From an uncultured Saprospiraceae bacterium (GTDB lineage Bacteria > Bacteroidota > Bacteroidia > Chitinophagales > Saprospiraceae), in assembly GCA_937959375.1 (NCBI GenBank), contig CALGLS010000454.1:1-9480 (forward strand): DNA of 9,480 nucleotides, given 5' to 3'. Within the stretch, counting starts at the first letter, position 1; every line of letters starts with the position of its first letter. Of this stretch, positions 1-6,555 are shown piece after piece. The notes beneath the pieces are model-generated. The model was not told the DNA's origin. It did no database searches and saw only the letters and a list, made by a program, of their open reading frames with translations. Position numbers and translations under genes: made by a program.

Positions 1-140
1 GAAGAAGCATTGGCTTGTGGATCTGCATCTATCAGCAATACTTTCTTTTCAAGAATCCCAAGACAAGCAGCGAGATTAATTGCCGTTGTTGTTTTTCCAA
101 CACCACCTTTTTGATTTGCTAATGCTATTACTTTTCCCAT
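1..140 (-). CDS. parA: ParA/Soj-family chromosome partitioning ATPase (N-terminal part, cut by window edge)
   Basis: Only the first 46 codons are present; the gene continues past base 1. The start is the ATG at 138-140. The visible protein has the deviant Walker A motif KGGVGKTT at residues 11-18, with the signature lysine K11 and the P-loop lysine K16. It then has the Walker A' stretch LLIDADPQ at residues 35-42. This combination is typical of ParA/Soj/MinD ATPases, and the NQKGGVGKTT...DADPQ form is the ParA/Soj form. Family knowledge: ParA binds DNA non-specifically as an ATP dimer and works with ParB at parS sites to segregate the origin region; parB usually follows and would lie outside the window. 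The gene is on the same strand as the hydrolase at 247-927, 106 bases downstream of its stop. No TAnnTTTG box is visible in that gap. A cobyrinic-acid-synthase-like or plasmid ParA paralogue cannot be excluded from 46 residues. Confidence 0.9.
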   Translation of the reverse strand, partial: MGKVIALANQKGGVGKTTTAINLAACLGILEKKVLLIDADPQANAS

Positions 141-221
141 CTTTATTGTTTCTGTTGGTTAGTTTTTAATGTAAATTATTTAAACGCTAACCCTCGGATG
201 AATAATGTAAGACTATGAATA

Positions 222-233
222 TAAGTTAACTTA
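222..233. promoter_or_regulatory. 12-bp perfect palindrome upstream of parA (possible operator)
   Basis: The sequence TAAGTTAACTTA is its own reverse complement. It lies in the 106-base gap between the hydrolase stop and the parA start, about 80 bases before the parA ATG. A palindrome here could be a binding site for a dimeric regulator or for a partition protein. It is AT-rich, and the functional reading is inference only. Confidence 0.25.
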
Positions 234-246
234 CTCGCCTTACTAA

Positions 247-927
247 TTAAAAACCGATAGACGCTCCTATATCTAATAAGTGTAATTTTTTGCCCTTATC
301 GGAAAAGGCTTTTTCTGCTGTATTCTTTTCTATTTTGATTAAATCAAACGTATCATAATGACATCCTACGATTTGATCACATTCCACAAAGTCACTTGCA
401 ATAACTGCTTCTTGAATGTCCATTGTGAAAGTATCTCCAATACACAAGATGGCGAAATCTAGTTTTGGACAAGTCATCGGAATGAGTTTCATGTCCATCG
501 TTAAGGCAGTGTCGCCTGAAAAATAAAAACACTTTCCATGAATCTCTACAACAAAGCCACCGGGATTTCCAGCGTAGCTTCCATCAGGAAAAGAGCTTGA
601 GTGCACTGCGTTGACATACTTTACAAATCCCCAGTCAAACTTCCACTTACCTCCATGGTTCATCGGATGTCCTTTGATATCCTTAGCACCAAACCAACTA
701 ACGATTTCATAATTAGAGATAATGGCTGCGCCTGTACGCTTTGCAATTGCCTCTGCATCATGGATGTGATCCTGATGTCCGTGTGAAATTAGGATATAGT
801 CAGCCTTTATTTCGTCTATGTTAATGGAGGATGCAGCTTGATTTAAGCTGATAAACGGATCAAACAAAAGCGAGATGCCGTTTACTTCCACATGAAATGT
901 GGAATGTCCATAGTATGTCAAGGTCAT
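247..927 (-). CDS. UPF0173-type metal-dependent hydrolase (metallo-beta-lactamase fold)
   Basis: This 226-residue protein has the size and layout of the UPF0173/YtkL-like metal-dependent hydrolases. It opens with the family's N-terminal beta strands (TYYGHSTFHVEVNG, residues 4-17) and DPF at 23-25. The metal-binding motif HGHQDH is at 49-54. Further likely ligands are H109, D139 in SGDT (138-140) and H190 in GCHYDTF (188-194). All catalytic metal ligands of the fold therefore appear intact. There is no signal peptide, so it is probably cytoplasmic. The physiological substrate of this family is not established; members are assigned as hydrolases from the fold. The ATG at 925-927 is supported by the conserved N-terminus and by a TAnnTTTG box at 952-959. 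It is on the same strand as parA downstream, but the 106-base gap makes co-transcription uncertain. Confidence 0.9.
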   Translation of the reverse strand: MTLTYYGHSTFHVEVNGISLLFDPFISLNQAASSINIDEIKADYILISHGHQDHIHDAEAIAKRTGAAIISNYEIVSWFGAKDIKGHPMNHGGKWKFDWGFVKYVNAVHSSSFPDGSYAGNPGGFVVEIHGKCFYFSGDTALTMDMKLIPMTCPKLDFAILCIGDTFTMDIQEAVIASDFVECDQIVGCHYDTFDLIKIEKNTAEKAFSDKGKKLHLLDIGASIGF

Positions 928-951
928 TGTATGCTAAGTATTTTTGGACCT

Positions 952-959
952 CAAAGATA
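952..959 (-). promoter_or_regulatory. Bacteroidota -7 promoter box for the UPF0173 hydrolase
   Basis: Read on the minus strand, this is TATCTTTG, an exact match to the Bacteroidota sigma -7 consensus TAnnTTTG. It would start transcription roughly 15-20 bases before the ATG. I see no TTG -33 element at the usual distance, so the assignment rests on the -7 box and its position. Confidence 0.55.
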
Positions 960-1219
960 ACAGAATTAAGGAAAATTGCCTGATATTTGGACGCTTTTAA
1001 ATTGTCTAAATCCACTTTATTTTAGTTATACCTACTATTCTTAAACAATTAGCAGCGGAAAGCATTAAATATATAAGGTTTAAGATAGAGGTTGAATGGC
1101 AATTATAGTAAGAATTGGCTGTAAGAAATTTTATGATGGCCGTACCTTTTAAACAACTTCTTGTAAGTAAATATTCTAGAACCTAATCCAAATAACATTT
1201 TTTCAATTTAAAAAGATAT

Positions 1220-1759
1220 ATGATTACCATAATTTCCGGAACGAACAGAAAAAACAGTAAAACAAGAGAAGTGGCAAACCACTATTTCGAGGTATTCAAG
1301 GAATTGGCAGATGAGGAAGTTAAGCTTCTCGGCTTAGAAGATGTTCCTTCAGATATGCTTCATGTAGACATGTATAGTGAAGCTGGACAATCGGCAAGCG
1401 TTACTAAGATTCAAGATGAGTATATGTTGCCAGCTCAAAAGTATTTTATCATCAGTCCAGAATACAATGGAAGTTTTCCTGGGGCGCTTAAACTATTTTT
1501 GGATGCGGTTTCTATCCGTCAGTACAAAGAAACGTTCAAAGGAAAGAAGGCTGGCTTAGCTGGGGTGGCTTCTGGTCGTGCTGGTAACTTGCGTGGCTTG
1601 GATCACTTGATGGGCGTATTACATCACGTTGGTACAGATGTGATGCCTGCGAAGTTACCGCTTTCGCAGATTGGGAATTTGATAGAGAATGGTAAGATTG
1701 TGGATGAAGGGACGAAGGAGGCGATTCGGTCGCAGGTGATGGCTTTTCTTGCTTACTAG
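1220..1759 (+). CDS. NADPH-dependent FMN reductase-family flavoprotein
   Basis: This 179-residue protein is of the flavodoxin-like NADPH-dependent FMN reductase family, whose members include quinone, chromate and azo-dye reductases. The phosphate-binding loop for FMN is SGTNRKNSKT at residues 6-15, directly after the first beta strand. The second diagnostic motif, SPEYNGSFPGALKLFLD at 79-95, contacts the flavin ring and is highly characteristic. The family's GRAGNLRGLDHL-type segment is at 119-130. Length is normal and no signal peptide is seen, so it should be a soluble cytoplasmic enzyme transferring electrons from NAD(P)H through FMN. The physiological acceptor cannot be read from sequence. 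The ATG at 1220 places the FMN loop at the expected distance from the N-terminus. There is no Shine-Dalgarno and no clear TAnnTTTG box upstream; TACCTTTT at 1143-1150 is one mismatch away but far from the start. It stands alone on this strand and converges on the gene at 2095-3306. Confidence 0.9.
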   Translation: MITIISGTNRKNSKTREVANHYFEVFKELADEEVKLLGLEDVPSDMLHVDMYSEAGQSASVTKIQDEYMLPAQKYFIISPEYNGSFPGALKLFLDAVSIRQYKETFKGKKAGLAGVASGRAGNLRGLDHLMGVLHHVGTDVMPAKLPLSQIGNLIENGKIVDEGTKEAIRSQVMAFLAY

Positions 1760-1803
1760 CGTTTGCAAGAACCGCTAACTTTATCAGGGATTGATGTTTG
1801 GGG

Positions 1804-1837
1804 AACCCCTTTGGTGTTTTTAGTTGGGTTTTTTTAA
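1804..1837 (+). terminator. Weak candidate terminator after the FMN reductase
   Basis: AACCC at 1804-1808 can pair with GGGTT at 1826-1830 across a 17-base loop, followed at once by a run of T. It lies 44 bases after the reductase stop. The five-pair stem with a long loop is weak, so this is only a plausible terminator. Confidence 0.3.
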
Positions 1838-1857
1838 TGTTTTGGTGATAGGAATTG

Positions 1858-1971
1858 AATTTTGAATAATGAATCGTCGAATGTTGAATTTTGATTTTGC
1901 CGAATATCGCGGAACTTCAGATCTAAGGGTAAATCAAAATTCAACGATTCATTGTTCAACGATTCAAAATT
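1858..1971. repeat. Composite intergenic inverted repeat with internal direct repeats
   Basis: Two arms of about 40 bases (1858-1897 and 1931-1971) are imperfect reverse complements around a 33-base centre. The inner 15 bases of each arm, GTTGAATTTTGATTT at 1883-1897 and its complement at 1931-1945, match exactly. The outer AATTTTGAAT segments also match. The right arm contains the 11-mer TTCAACGATTC twice, at 1940-1950 and 1955-1965. The element lies in the gap between two convergent genes and encodes nothing recognisable. It could be a small interspersed palindromic repeat, a MITE-like remnant or a structured 3' end. No target-site duplication or transposase is visible. Confidence 0.75.
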
Positions 1972-2038
1972 ACTAAACAAGATTCTCAGAACCATACCGG
2001 TGTATTAAGTTAGGAGGTGGGGAAAGTGATATGAAAAC

Positions 2039-2079
2039 AAAAAGCCCTGACTCATTGATTCAGGGCTTTTTGTTTTTTT
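2039..2079. terminator. Strong bidirectional rho-independent terminator
   Basis: A perfect 12-pair stem is formed by AAAAAGCCCTGA (2039-2050) and TCAGGGCTTTTT (2060-2071) with a 9-base loop. T-rich tracts follow on both strands: CTTTTTGTTTTTTT on plus and CTTTTTGTTTTC on minus. It begins 16 bases beyond the stop of the minus-strand lipoprotein gene (2095-3306) and would also stop read-through from the plus-strand reductase. Confidence 0.9.
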
Positions 2080-2094
2080 AGTTGGATGAACTAT

Positions 2095-3306
2095 TTAGTC
2101 AGTCCATTCAGCTACAAAAACGTTGGTATCACGAGTACCTCCATTGTTTCTGTTAGAGGAGAAAGCTAACTTCTTTCCGTCAGGCGAAAACATTGGGAAG
2201 GCATCGAAGGCGTTGTCGAAGGTTACTTGTCTTAGGCCTGTTCCGTCTACGTTGATTTGGAAGATGTTGAATTGGCGACCACTTTTAGAGTGGTGGTTGG
2301 TTGAGAAAACAATACTTTTACCAGATGGGTGGAAAAACGGTGCCCAGTTGGCGCCACCTAGTTTGGTAACTTGCTTCATATTACTTCCGTCAACATCACA
2401 AACGAACAATTCCATTGCAGTTGGTTGTACAACATTTTCTTTTAGCAATTCTTTGTAGCTTTTGATTTCTTCTGGAGTCTTTGGACGAGAAGCACGGAAT
2501 AATAATTGCTTGCTATCTGGCGAAAAGAAAGCACCACCGTCGTAACCCAACTCATTGGTTACTTGTTTTATGTTGCTACCGTCAATGTCCATAGTGTATA
2601 ACTCAAGATCACCAGATCGGGTAGAGGTGAAGACGATTTTTTTGCCATCAGGTGAAACAGTTGGCTCGGCGTCATATCCTTCTTCCGTCGTGAATTGCTT
2701 TAGGATTTTTCCGTTAAGGTCAGCTAAATAAATATCAAAACCTGGGAAGATTCCCCATACGTATTTTCCGTTTTTAGAACGTGGTGCGGTTGGACAAGCT
2801 GCATCTTTATTGTGAGTGGAAGCGTAGATGATTGTTTTGTCGCCCGGCATAAAGTAAGAACAAGTGGTACGTCCTTGACCAGTACTAATCATTGGTGGTT
2901 TCTTTTGAGAACCATCTGCATTCATATAGAAGATTTGATCGCACTTTGCGCCCCATTCTTCGTTAGTTGCTTGGAAAACTAATTTCGAATTATCGAAACT
3001 CCAATATGCTTCCGCATTGTCACCACCGAAAGTTAATTGCTTTACGGTTTTAAAATTCTTTTCACCTTCATATTTTAGATCCGTCATTTTTGGACCATCT
3101 TCAGCGGCATGTGCATGAGGATTTGTGTCATGGGCGTGGCCCGAATGATCGTGTCCATCTCCTTCCTTGTGCTCACCTGCTGCGTGTGCATGACCATCAT
3201 GTGCGTTTGGAGCTGGATGCTTCGTACCTGAGTCGCTGCCGCAGGACATGAAAAAGAGTAAAACGAATGCGAAAGAAATTAGAGAAATACCTTTAGAATT
3301 ATTCAT
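2095..3306 (-). CDS. TolB-like (PD40) beta-propeller lipoprotein with a His-rich N-terminal linker
   Basis: The 403-residue product begins with a lipoprotein signal: basic start, hydrophobic stretch 7-20, and lipobox FMSC with the lipidated cysteine at C22. Residues 30-66 form a linker with 11 histidines in HDGHAH- and GHDHSGHAH-like runs, a likely metal-binding segment. From about residue 87 there are WD40-like/PD40 propeller blades, with repeated DGS.ikQVT and FSPDGKKLAFSS-type motifs near 206-229, 238-270, 304-334 and 353-384. Residues 122-171 hold three cysteines in a block I recognise as conserved in such exported propellers (GRTTCSYF at 145-152, ASTHN at 162-166, CP at 171-172). Family knowledge: TolB-like propellers usually mediate protein binding in the envelope; the ligand is unknown here. 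Location is probably periplasm or outer-membrane surface. It has its own promoter box and a strong terminator, so it appears monocistronic. No tol-pal genes are nearby, so it should not be called TolB itself. Confidence 0.85.
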   Translation of the reverse strand: MNNSKGISLISFAFVLLFFMSCGSDSGTKHPAPNAHDGHAHAAGEHKEGDGHDHSGHAHDTNPHAHAAEDGPKMTDLKYEGEKNFKTVKQLTFGGDNAEAYWSFDNSKLVFQATNEEWGAKCDQIFYMNADGSQKKPPMISTGQGRTTCSYFMPGDKTIIYASTHNKDAACPTAPRSKNGKYVWGIFPGFDIYLADLNGKILKQFTTEEGYDAEPTVSPDGKKIVFTSTRSGDLELYTMDIDGSNIKQVTNELGYDGGAFFSPDSKQLLFRASRPKTPEEIKSYKELLKENVVQPTAMELFVCDVDGSNMKQVTKLGGANWAPFFHPSGKSIVFSTNHHSKSGRQFNIFQINVDGTGLRQVTFDNAFDAFPMFSPDGKKLAFSSNRNNGGTRDTNVFVAEWTD

Positions 3307-3322
3307 AATTTTAGATTTTGGG

Positions 3323-3330
3323 CAAAAGTA
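3323..3330 (-). promoter_or_regulatory. Bacteroidota -7 promoter box for the PD40 lipoprotein
   Basis: Minus-strand TACTTTTG matches TAnnTTTG exactly and ends about 17 bases before the ATG at 3304-3306. The implied leader is very short, as for other boxes in this window. No TTG -33 element is seen at the expected distance. Confidence 0.5.
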
Positions 3331-3562
3331 AAGTAATTTGCGGAAAAATTGGTCATTATATGGTAATTGTCGAGCAACAGTATTCTTTTGCTTGCTTTTT
3401 TTGATTTGCTAAACATGATTACCAGAATCTTAACACAGCCCTGATTGATTATTAAACTTCGATCGGTTTCAAACTGATAGCTTAAGTAGAAAAAGAATCT
3501 TGTAAATCCTGTTCATCATGTCCAAAACCGCGTTCGCGTGAAAACAAATAAATCAAGTCAAT

Positions 3563-3570
3563 AACTTTTG
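3563..3570 (+). promoter_or_regulatory. Possible degenerate -7 box for the solute-binding lipoprotein
   Basis: AACTTTTG differs from TAnnTTTG only at the first base and lies 22 bases before the ATG, similar to the exact boxes elsewhere in the window. There is no -33 TTG. It is offered because nothing better is visible in the 286-base divergent gap. Confidence 0.25.
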
Positions 3571-3592
3571 ACAAGAACTATAATCAGAAATA

Positions 3593-5209
3593 ATGAACGA
3601 CAATATTAAAAATACCATCTTCATCTTTTTTATCGGTCTTCTGCTCGGTTGTGGAAACGAGGGACCAGATAGATCGCATTTAAAAGTATTTCATTACAAC
3701 CAACCAAATGCGGTGACCTCACTTGATCCTGCATTTGCAAGAAGCCAAAATAACATTTGGGCGATAGACCATCTGTACAATTCATTGGTGCAATTAGATG
3801 ATACATTAAATGTGCGTCCTTGTTTAGCAAAAAGTTGGGACCTGAGCAATGATGGTTTAACATATACTTTTCATTTGAGAGACGATGTGTATTTTCATGA
3901 CGATGAAGCATTCCCCAATGGGAAGGGACGAAAGTTAGTGGCAGATGATGTGGTGTATAGTTTGGGTCGCATTTTAGATAAAAATGTTGGTTCACCTGGC
4001 GGATGGATTTTTAAAGGAAAGATAGCAGATGAGAACGCTTTTTCGGCTCCGAACGATAGTACCTTTATCCTTCGTTTGAAAGCCCCATTTCGTCCAATGA
4101 TGGGAATCTTGACGATGCAATATTGCTGTGTGGTGCCACGGGAAGCTGTAGAGCATTATGGTAAAACATTTCGGGAGCATCCGGTGGGAACTGGTCCGTT
4201 TCAGTTTAAGCGATGGATGGAAAATCAAGCCTTATTCTTAAAGAAAAATGAGAACTATTTTGAAAAAGAAAATGGTGCTTCCTTACCAAAGGTTGATGGC
4301 ATTCGACTAAGCTTTATCAATGATCGTAAAACGGCTTATCTTGAATTGATGAATGGTCGAATTGACTTTATGTCAGGGCTTGATGCTTCGTTTGTAAATG
4401 AGTTGTTGACACCAGATGGTGAATTACAATATAATCTTCGTGAGCAATTACAATTTCTAAAAGCACCATATCTGAATATGGAATATTTGGGTATCAACAT
4501 GGAATCGGATGATCCCAATAATCCGCTGCGAATCAAAGAAGTCAGACAGGCATTGAATTATGGAATTGATCGGGAGTTGATGCTGCGAACCATGCGAAAT
4601 AATGTAGGTAAGGCCGCTAATTCTGGTTTTACGCCAAGAGGTTTGCCTTCCCATAATCCAGAACTAGTGAAGGGATATTCTTACGATCCCGACAAGGCGA
4701 GTCAATTGCTTGCTGCTGCTGGTTTTCCAAATGGCGAAGGGCTGCCTGAAATCAAGTTGATGACTAATAAAGACTACGAAGACCTCTGTACGTTTTGTGC
4801 GCGACAGTGGGAAGATTTGGGAATTACGGTCAAGGTAGATATTCTAGAGTCAGGTACTTTGCGTGAAATGATGAGTAAGGGGCAAGCTAGTTTTTTTCGT
4901 GCCTCTTGGATAGCGGATTATCCTGATCCGGAGACTTTCGTTACCATGTTTTATGGCAAGCATCCTGCTCCGCCGAATTATACCCGTTTTAAAAATGCAA
5001 CGTTGGATGAACTGTATGAAGCTGCTTTGTTAGAAAATGATGACGCGAAGCGCAAGGCGATGTACCAAGAGATGGATCGGATATTGATTGAGGAGGCGCC
5101 GGTGGTGTTTTTATTTTATGATGAGACGGCAGTTTTTGCTAGGCGCTCGGTTAAGGGTTTGAGTCGGAATGCGGTTAATTTGTTGAAGGTTAAGGGGTTG
5201 GGGTGGTAG
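3593..5209 (+). CDS. Family 5 ABC-type solute-binding lipoprotein (peptide/OppA-DppA-like)
   Basis: The 538-residue protein starts with a lipoprotein signal: hydrophobic residues 8-19 and lipobox LLGC with C20 as the lipidated residue. The mature part shows SBP_bac_5 features in order. These are TSLDPAFA at 42-49, the family signature region LAKSWDLSNDGLTYTFHLRD at 78-97 continuing to DDVVYSLGRI at 118-127, and HPVGTGPFQFKRW at 196-208. It also has a variable lobe with DYPDPETF-like and NYTRFKN-like motifs, and a C-terminal lobe ending soon after VKGL. Length matches the family. Known members bind di- or oligopeptides, nickel or other solutes and deliver them to an ABC permease. No permease or ATPase gene lies within this window, so it is an orphan here and its ligand cannot be assigned. 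AACTTTTG at 3563-3570 is one base off the -7 consensus and could be its promoter. It converges on the ankyrin gene and shares a terminator hairpin with it. Confidence 0.92.
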   Translation: MNDNIKNTIFIFFIGLLLGCGNEGPDRSHLKVFHYNQPNAVTSLDPAFARSQNNIWAIDHLYNSLVQLDDTLNVRPCLAKSWDLSNDGLTYTFHLRDDVYFHDDEAFPNGKGRKLVADDVVYSLGRILDKNVGSPGGWIFKGKIADENAFSAPNDSTFILRLKAPFRPMMGILTMQYCCVVPREAVEHYGKTFREHPVGTGPFQFKRWMENQALFLKKNENYFEKENGASLPKVDGIRLSFINDRKTAYLELMNGRIDFMSGLDASFVNELLTPDGELQYNLREQLQFLKAPYLNMEYLGINMESDDPNNPLRIKEVRQALNYGIDRELMLRTMRNNVGKAANSGFTPRGLPSHNPELVKGYSYDPDKASQLLAAAGFPNGEGLPEIKLMTNKDYEDLCTFCARQWEDLGITVKVDILESGTLREMMSKGQASFFRASWIADYPDPETFVTMFYGKHPAPPNYTRFKNATLDELYEAALLENDDAKRKAMYQEMDRILIEEAPVVFLFYDETAVFARRSVKGLSRNAVNLLKVKGLGW

Positions 5210-5272
5210 GGTGATATTTAGATGAGGTTAAAGTCAAAGCTCAAGTTGCAATCACATTGGAGAAAAAACAAA

Positions 5273-5302
5273 GCTAAAGTTTCATGTGATTAATACTTTA
5301 GC
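5273..5302. terminator. Bidirectional terminator hairpin between convergent genes
   Basis: GCTAAAGT (5273-5280) pairs perfectly with ACTTTAGC (5295-5302) across a 14-base loop. On the minus strand the stem is followed by TTTGTTTTTTCT. On the plus strand it is followed by AATAATTTTTT. The stem includes the last codons and stop of the ankyrin gene (stop at 5290-5292) and lies 63 bases after the plus-strand binding-protein stop, so one hairpin may serve both genes. The stem is AT-rich and of moderate strength. Confidence 0.6.
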
Positions 5303-6507
5303 AATAATTTTTTAAACTGAGTCGAATCACAAAAGCTCCTATGAAAATCGCTTTCGCAGGCTGTAATTATATCAGATTTGTCAGAACCATATTCCAATAA
5401 TAATTGAGCCGTTTTTATTCGATTTGAATCGGTAATGCCTTCTCCAAAGCCATCACCACAGCAATTATAACTAACCTGAAATGGGCTACGACCATCTTTG
5501 GTTTTAGAATTTGGATCGGCGCCTATCTTTAGTAATACTTCTACCATTTTATAATTTGAAAACATGGCCGCACAGTGAATAGCAGAATAACCTTCTGTCT
5601 CAAGTTTTGCACCATTATTGAATAACCAACGGACTAAATTTACATCTGAGTCAAAACAAGCAAAATCAAGTGCTGTAAAACCTTGACTATTTTCAATATT
5701 CATATTTGGATTATATTTCATTAATTCTTCTAGGAATTTCATCACGATATTTTTGTCGGTATAGTCATTCATAGATACTAGTTGATGCAAAACAGAAATC
5801 TCATTGAGACATTTAATGCAATCTTCTCCTTCTTCTGAAAATTGAGCATTTACGTCAGCGCCATTTTCTAGAAATAGTTTGAAGATGTCAAATTGGTTGT
5901 ATGAGCAAGCGACAGCGAGTGGAGTTAGGGAGCTAATTAATGAATCAGAATTTAGAGAAAGACCTCTTTTAAGTAAAACGTTGACACGATTTATTTTTCC
6001 TTTTTTTATTGCCCAAGTTAAAGGTGTCGGAAAATTTGTGCTTGAATGTAGAATATTGACATTTTTGCATTTTGAAGCTAATAACTCAAAAGTTTTAAAT
6101 GGACTTGAATTTAATGCATACTCAAGAGGACTCTTTTCTTGTCCTAAATCTTGACAAGGGGCTGCACCATAACTCAAAAGTAACTTTGCCATTTCAGAAT
6201 CCTCATGATGAATCCCATATCTTAATGGTGATACAAAAGATTCGATATGATTTGAGATAGTGCCATTTACATCACATCCATCGTCTAATAATTTGCGAGC
6301 AGTTGCCAAATCATTATCTCTTGCTGCATTGATTAATGCTTCGATGCAAGTAATGGGTTTTACTACTGGATTAGGGAGCGTCGTGCTATTGTCAACTAGA
6401 GAATCAGTAGGATTTGATTGTGACTCGGTTGAGGTTTCAACAGGTCTTTCGTTTTGAGAGCAAGTACAAAAAATTAATATAGCAATGATGAAAATTAATC
6501 TGCTCAT
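5290..6507 (-). CDS. Cysteine-rich ankyrin-repeat probable lipoprotein
   Basis: The 405-residue product has a hydrophobic N-terminus (residues 3-13) followed by CTCSQ. C16, or less likely C14, would be the lipidated cysteine, though neither lipobox is canonical. A Ser/Thr/Pro-rich linker covers about 17-50. About nine ankyrin units follow: near 55-82, 93-118, 126-151, 161-187, 195-221, 238-271, 277-303, 307-334 and 340-376. The best are TPLAVACSYNQFDIFKLFLE (195-214) with NGADVN after it, and GYSAIHCAAMFSNYKMVEVL (307-326). Ankyrin stacks bind proteins; no enzymatic domain is present. It holds 15 cysteines, including a CIKC pair (230-233) and a CC pair (349-350), which is high for an exported protein and suggests disulfides or metal binding. 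It lies 48 bases downstream of the DUF547 gene on the same strand, so co-transcription is plausible. A hairpin terminator overlaps its stop. The partner protein is unknown. Confidence 0.85.
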   Translation of the reverse strand: MSRLIFIIAILIFCTCSQNERPVETSTESQSNPTDSLVDNSTTLPNPVVKPITCIEALINAARDNDLATARKLLDDGCDVNGTISNHIESFVSPLRYGIHHEDSEMAKLLLSYGAAPCQDLGQEKSPLEYALNSSPFKTFELLASKCKNVNILHSSTNFPTPLTWAIKKGKINRVNVLLKRGLSLNSDSLISSLTPLAVACSYNQFDIFKLFLENGADVNAQFSEEGEDCIKCLNEISVLHQLVSMNDYTDKNIVMKFLEELMKYNPNMNIENSQGFTALDFACFDSDVNLVRWLFNNGAKLETEGYSAIHCAAMFSNYKMVEVLLKIGADPNSKTKDGRSPFQVSYNCCGDGFGEGITDSNRIKTAQLLLEYGSDKSDIITACESDFHRSFCDSTQFKKLLLKY

Positions 6508-6555
6508 TTTTTCTTTTGATTGTGAAATTCAGAAATATCAACCTTCTATCCAATT

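Noticed and set aside
3519..3530. CGCG-TT-CGCG motif in the gap before the binding protein gene.
   Set aside because: A four-base repeat with a two-base gap is too small to support an operator or hairpin.
3568..3584. TTGACA and TATAAT hexamers upstream of the solute-binding protein gene, resembling a sigma-70 promoter.
   Set aside because: The two hexamers are only 5 bases apart instead of about 17, and Bacteroidota use a different promoter consensus.
3630..3995. A 121-codon minus-strand open frame inside the solute-binding protein gene.
   Set aside because: It is fully contained in a strongly supported gene on the other strand, and its translation resembles no protein and has no promoter.
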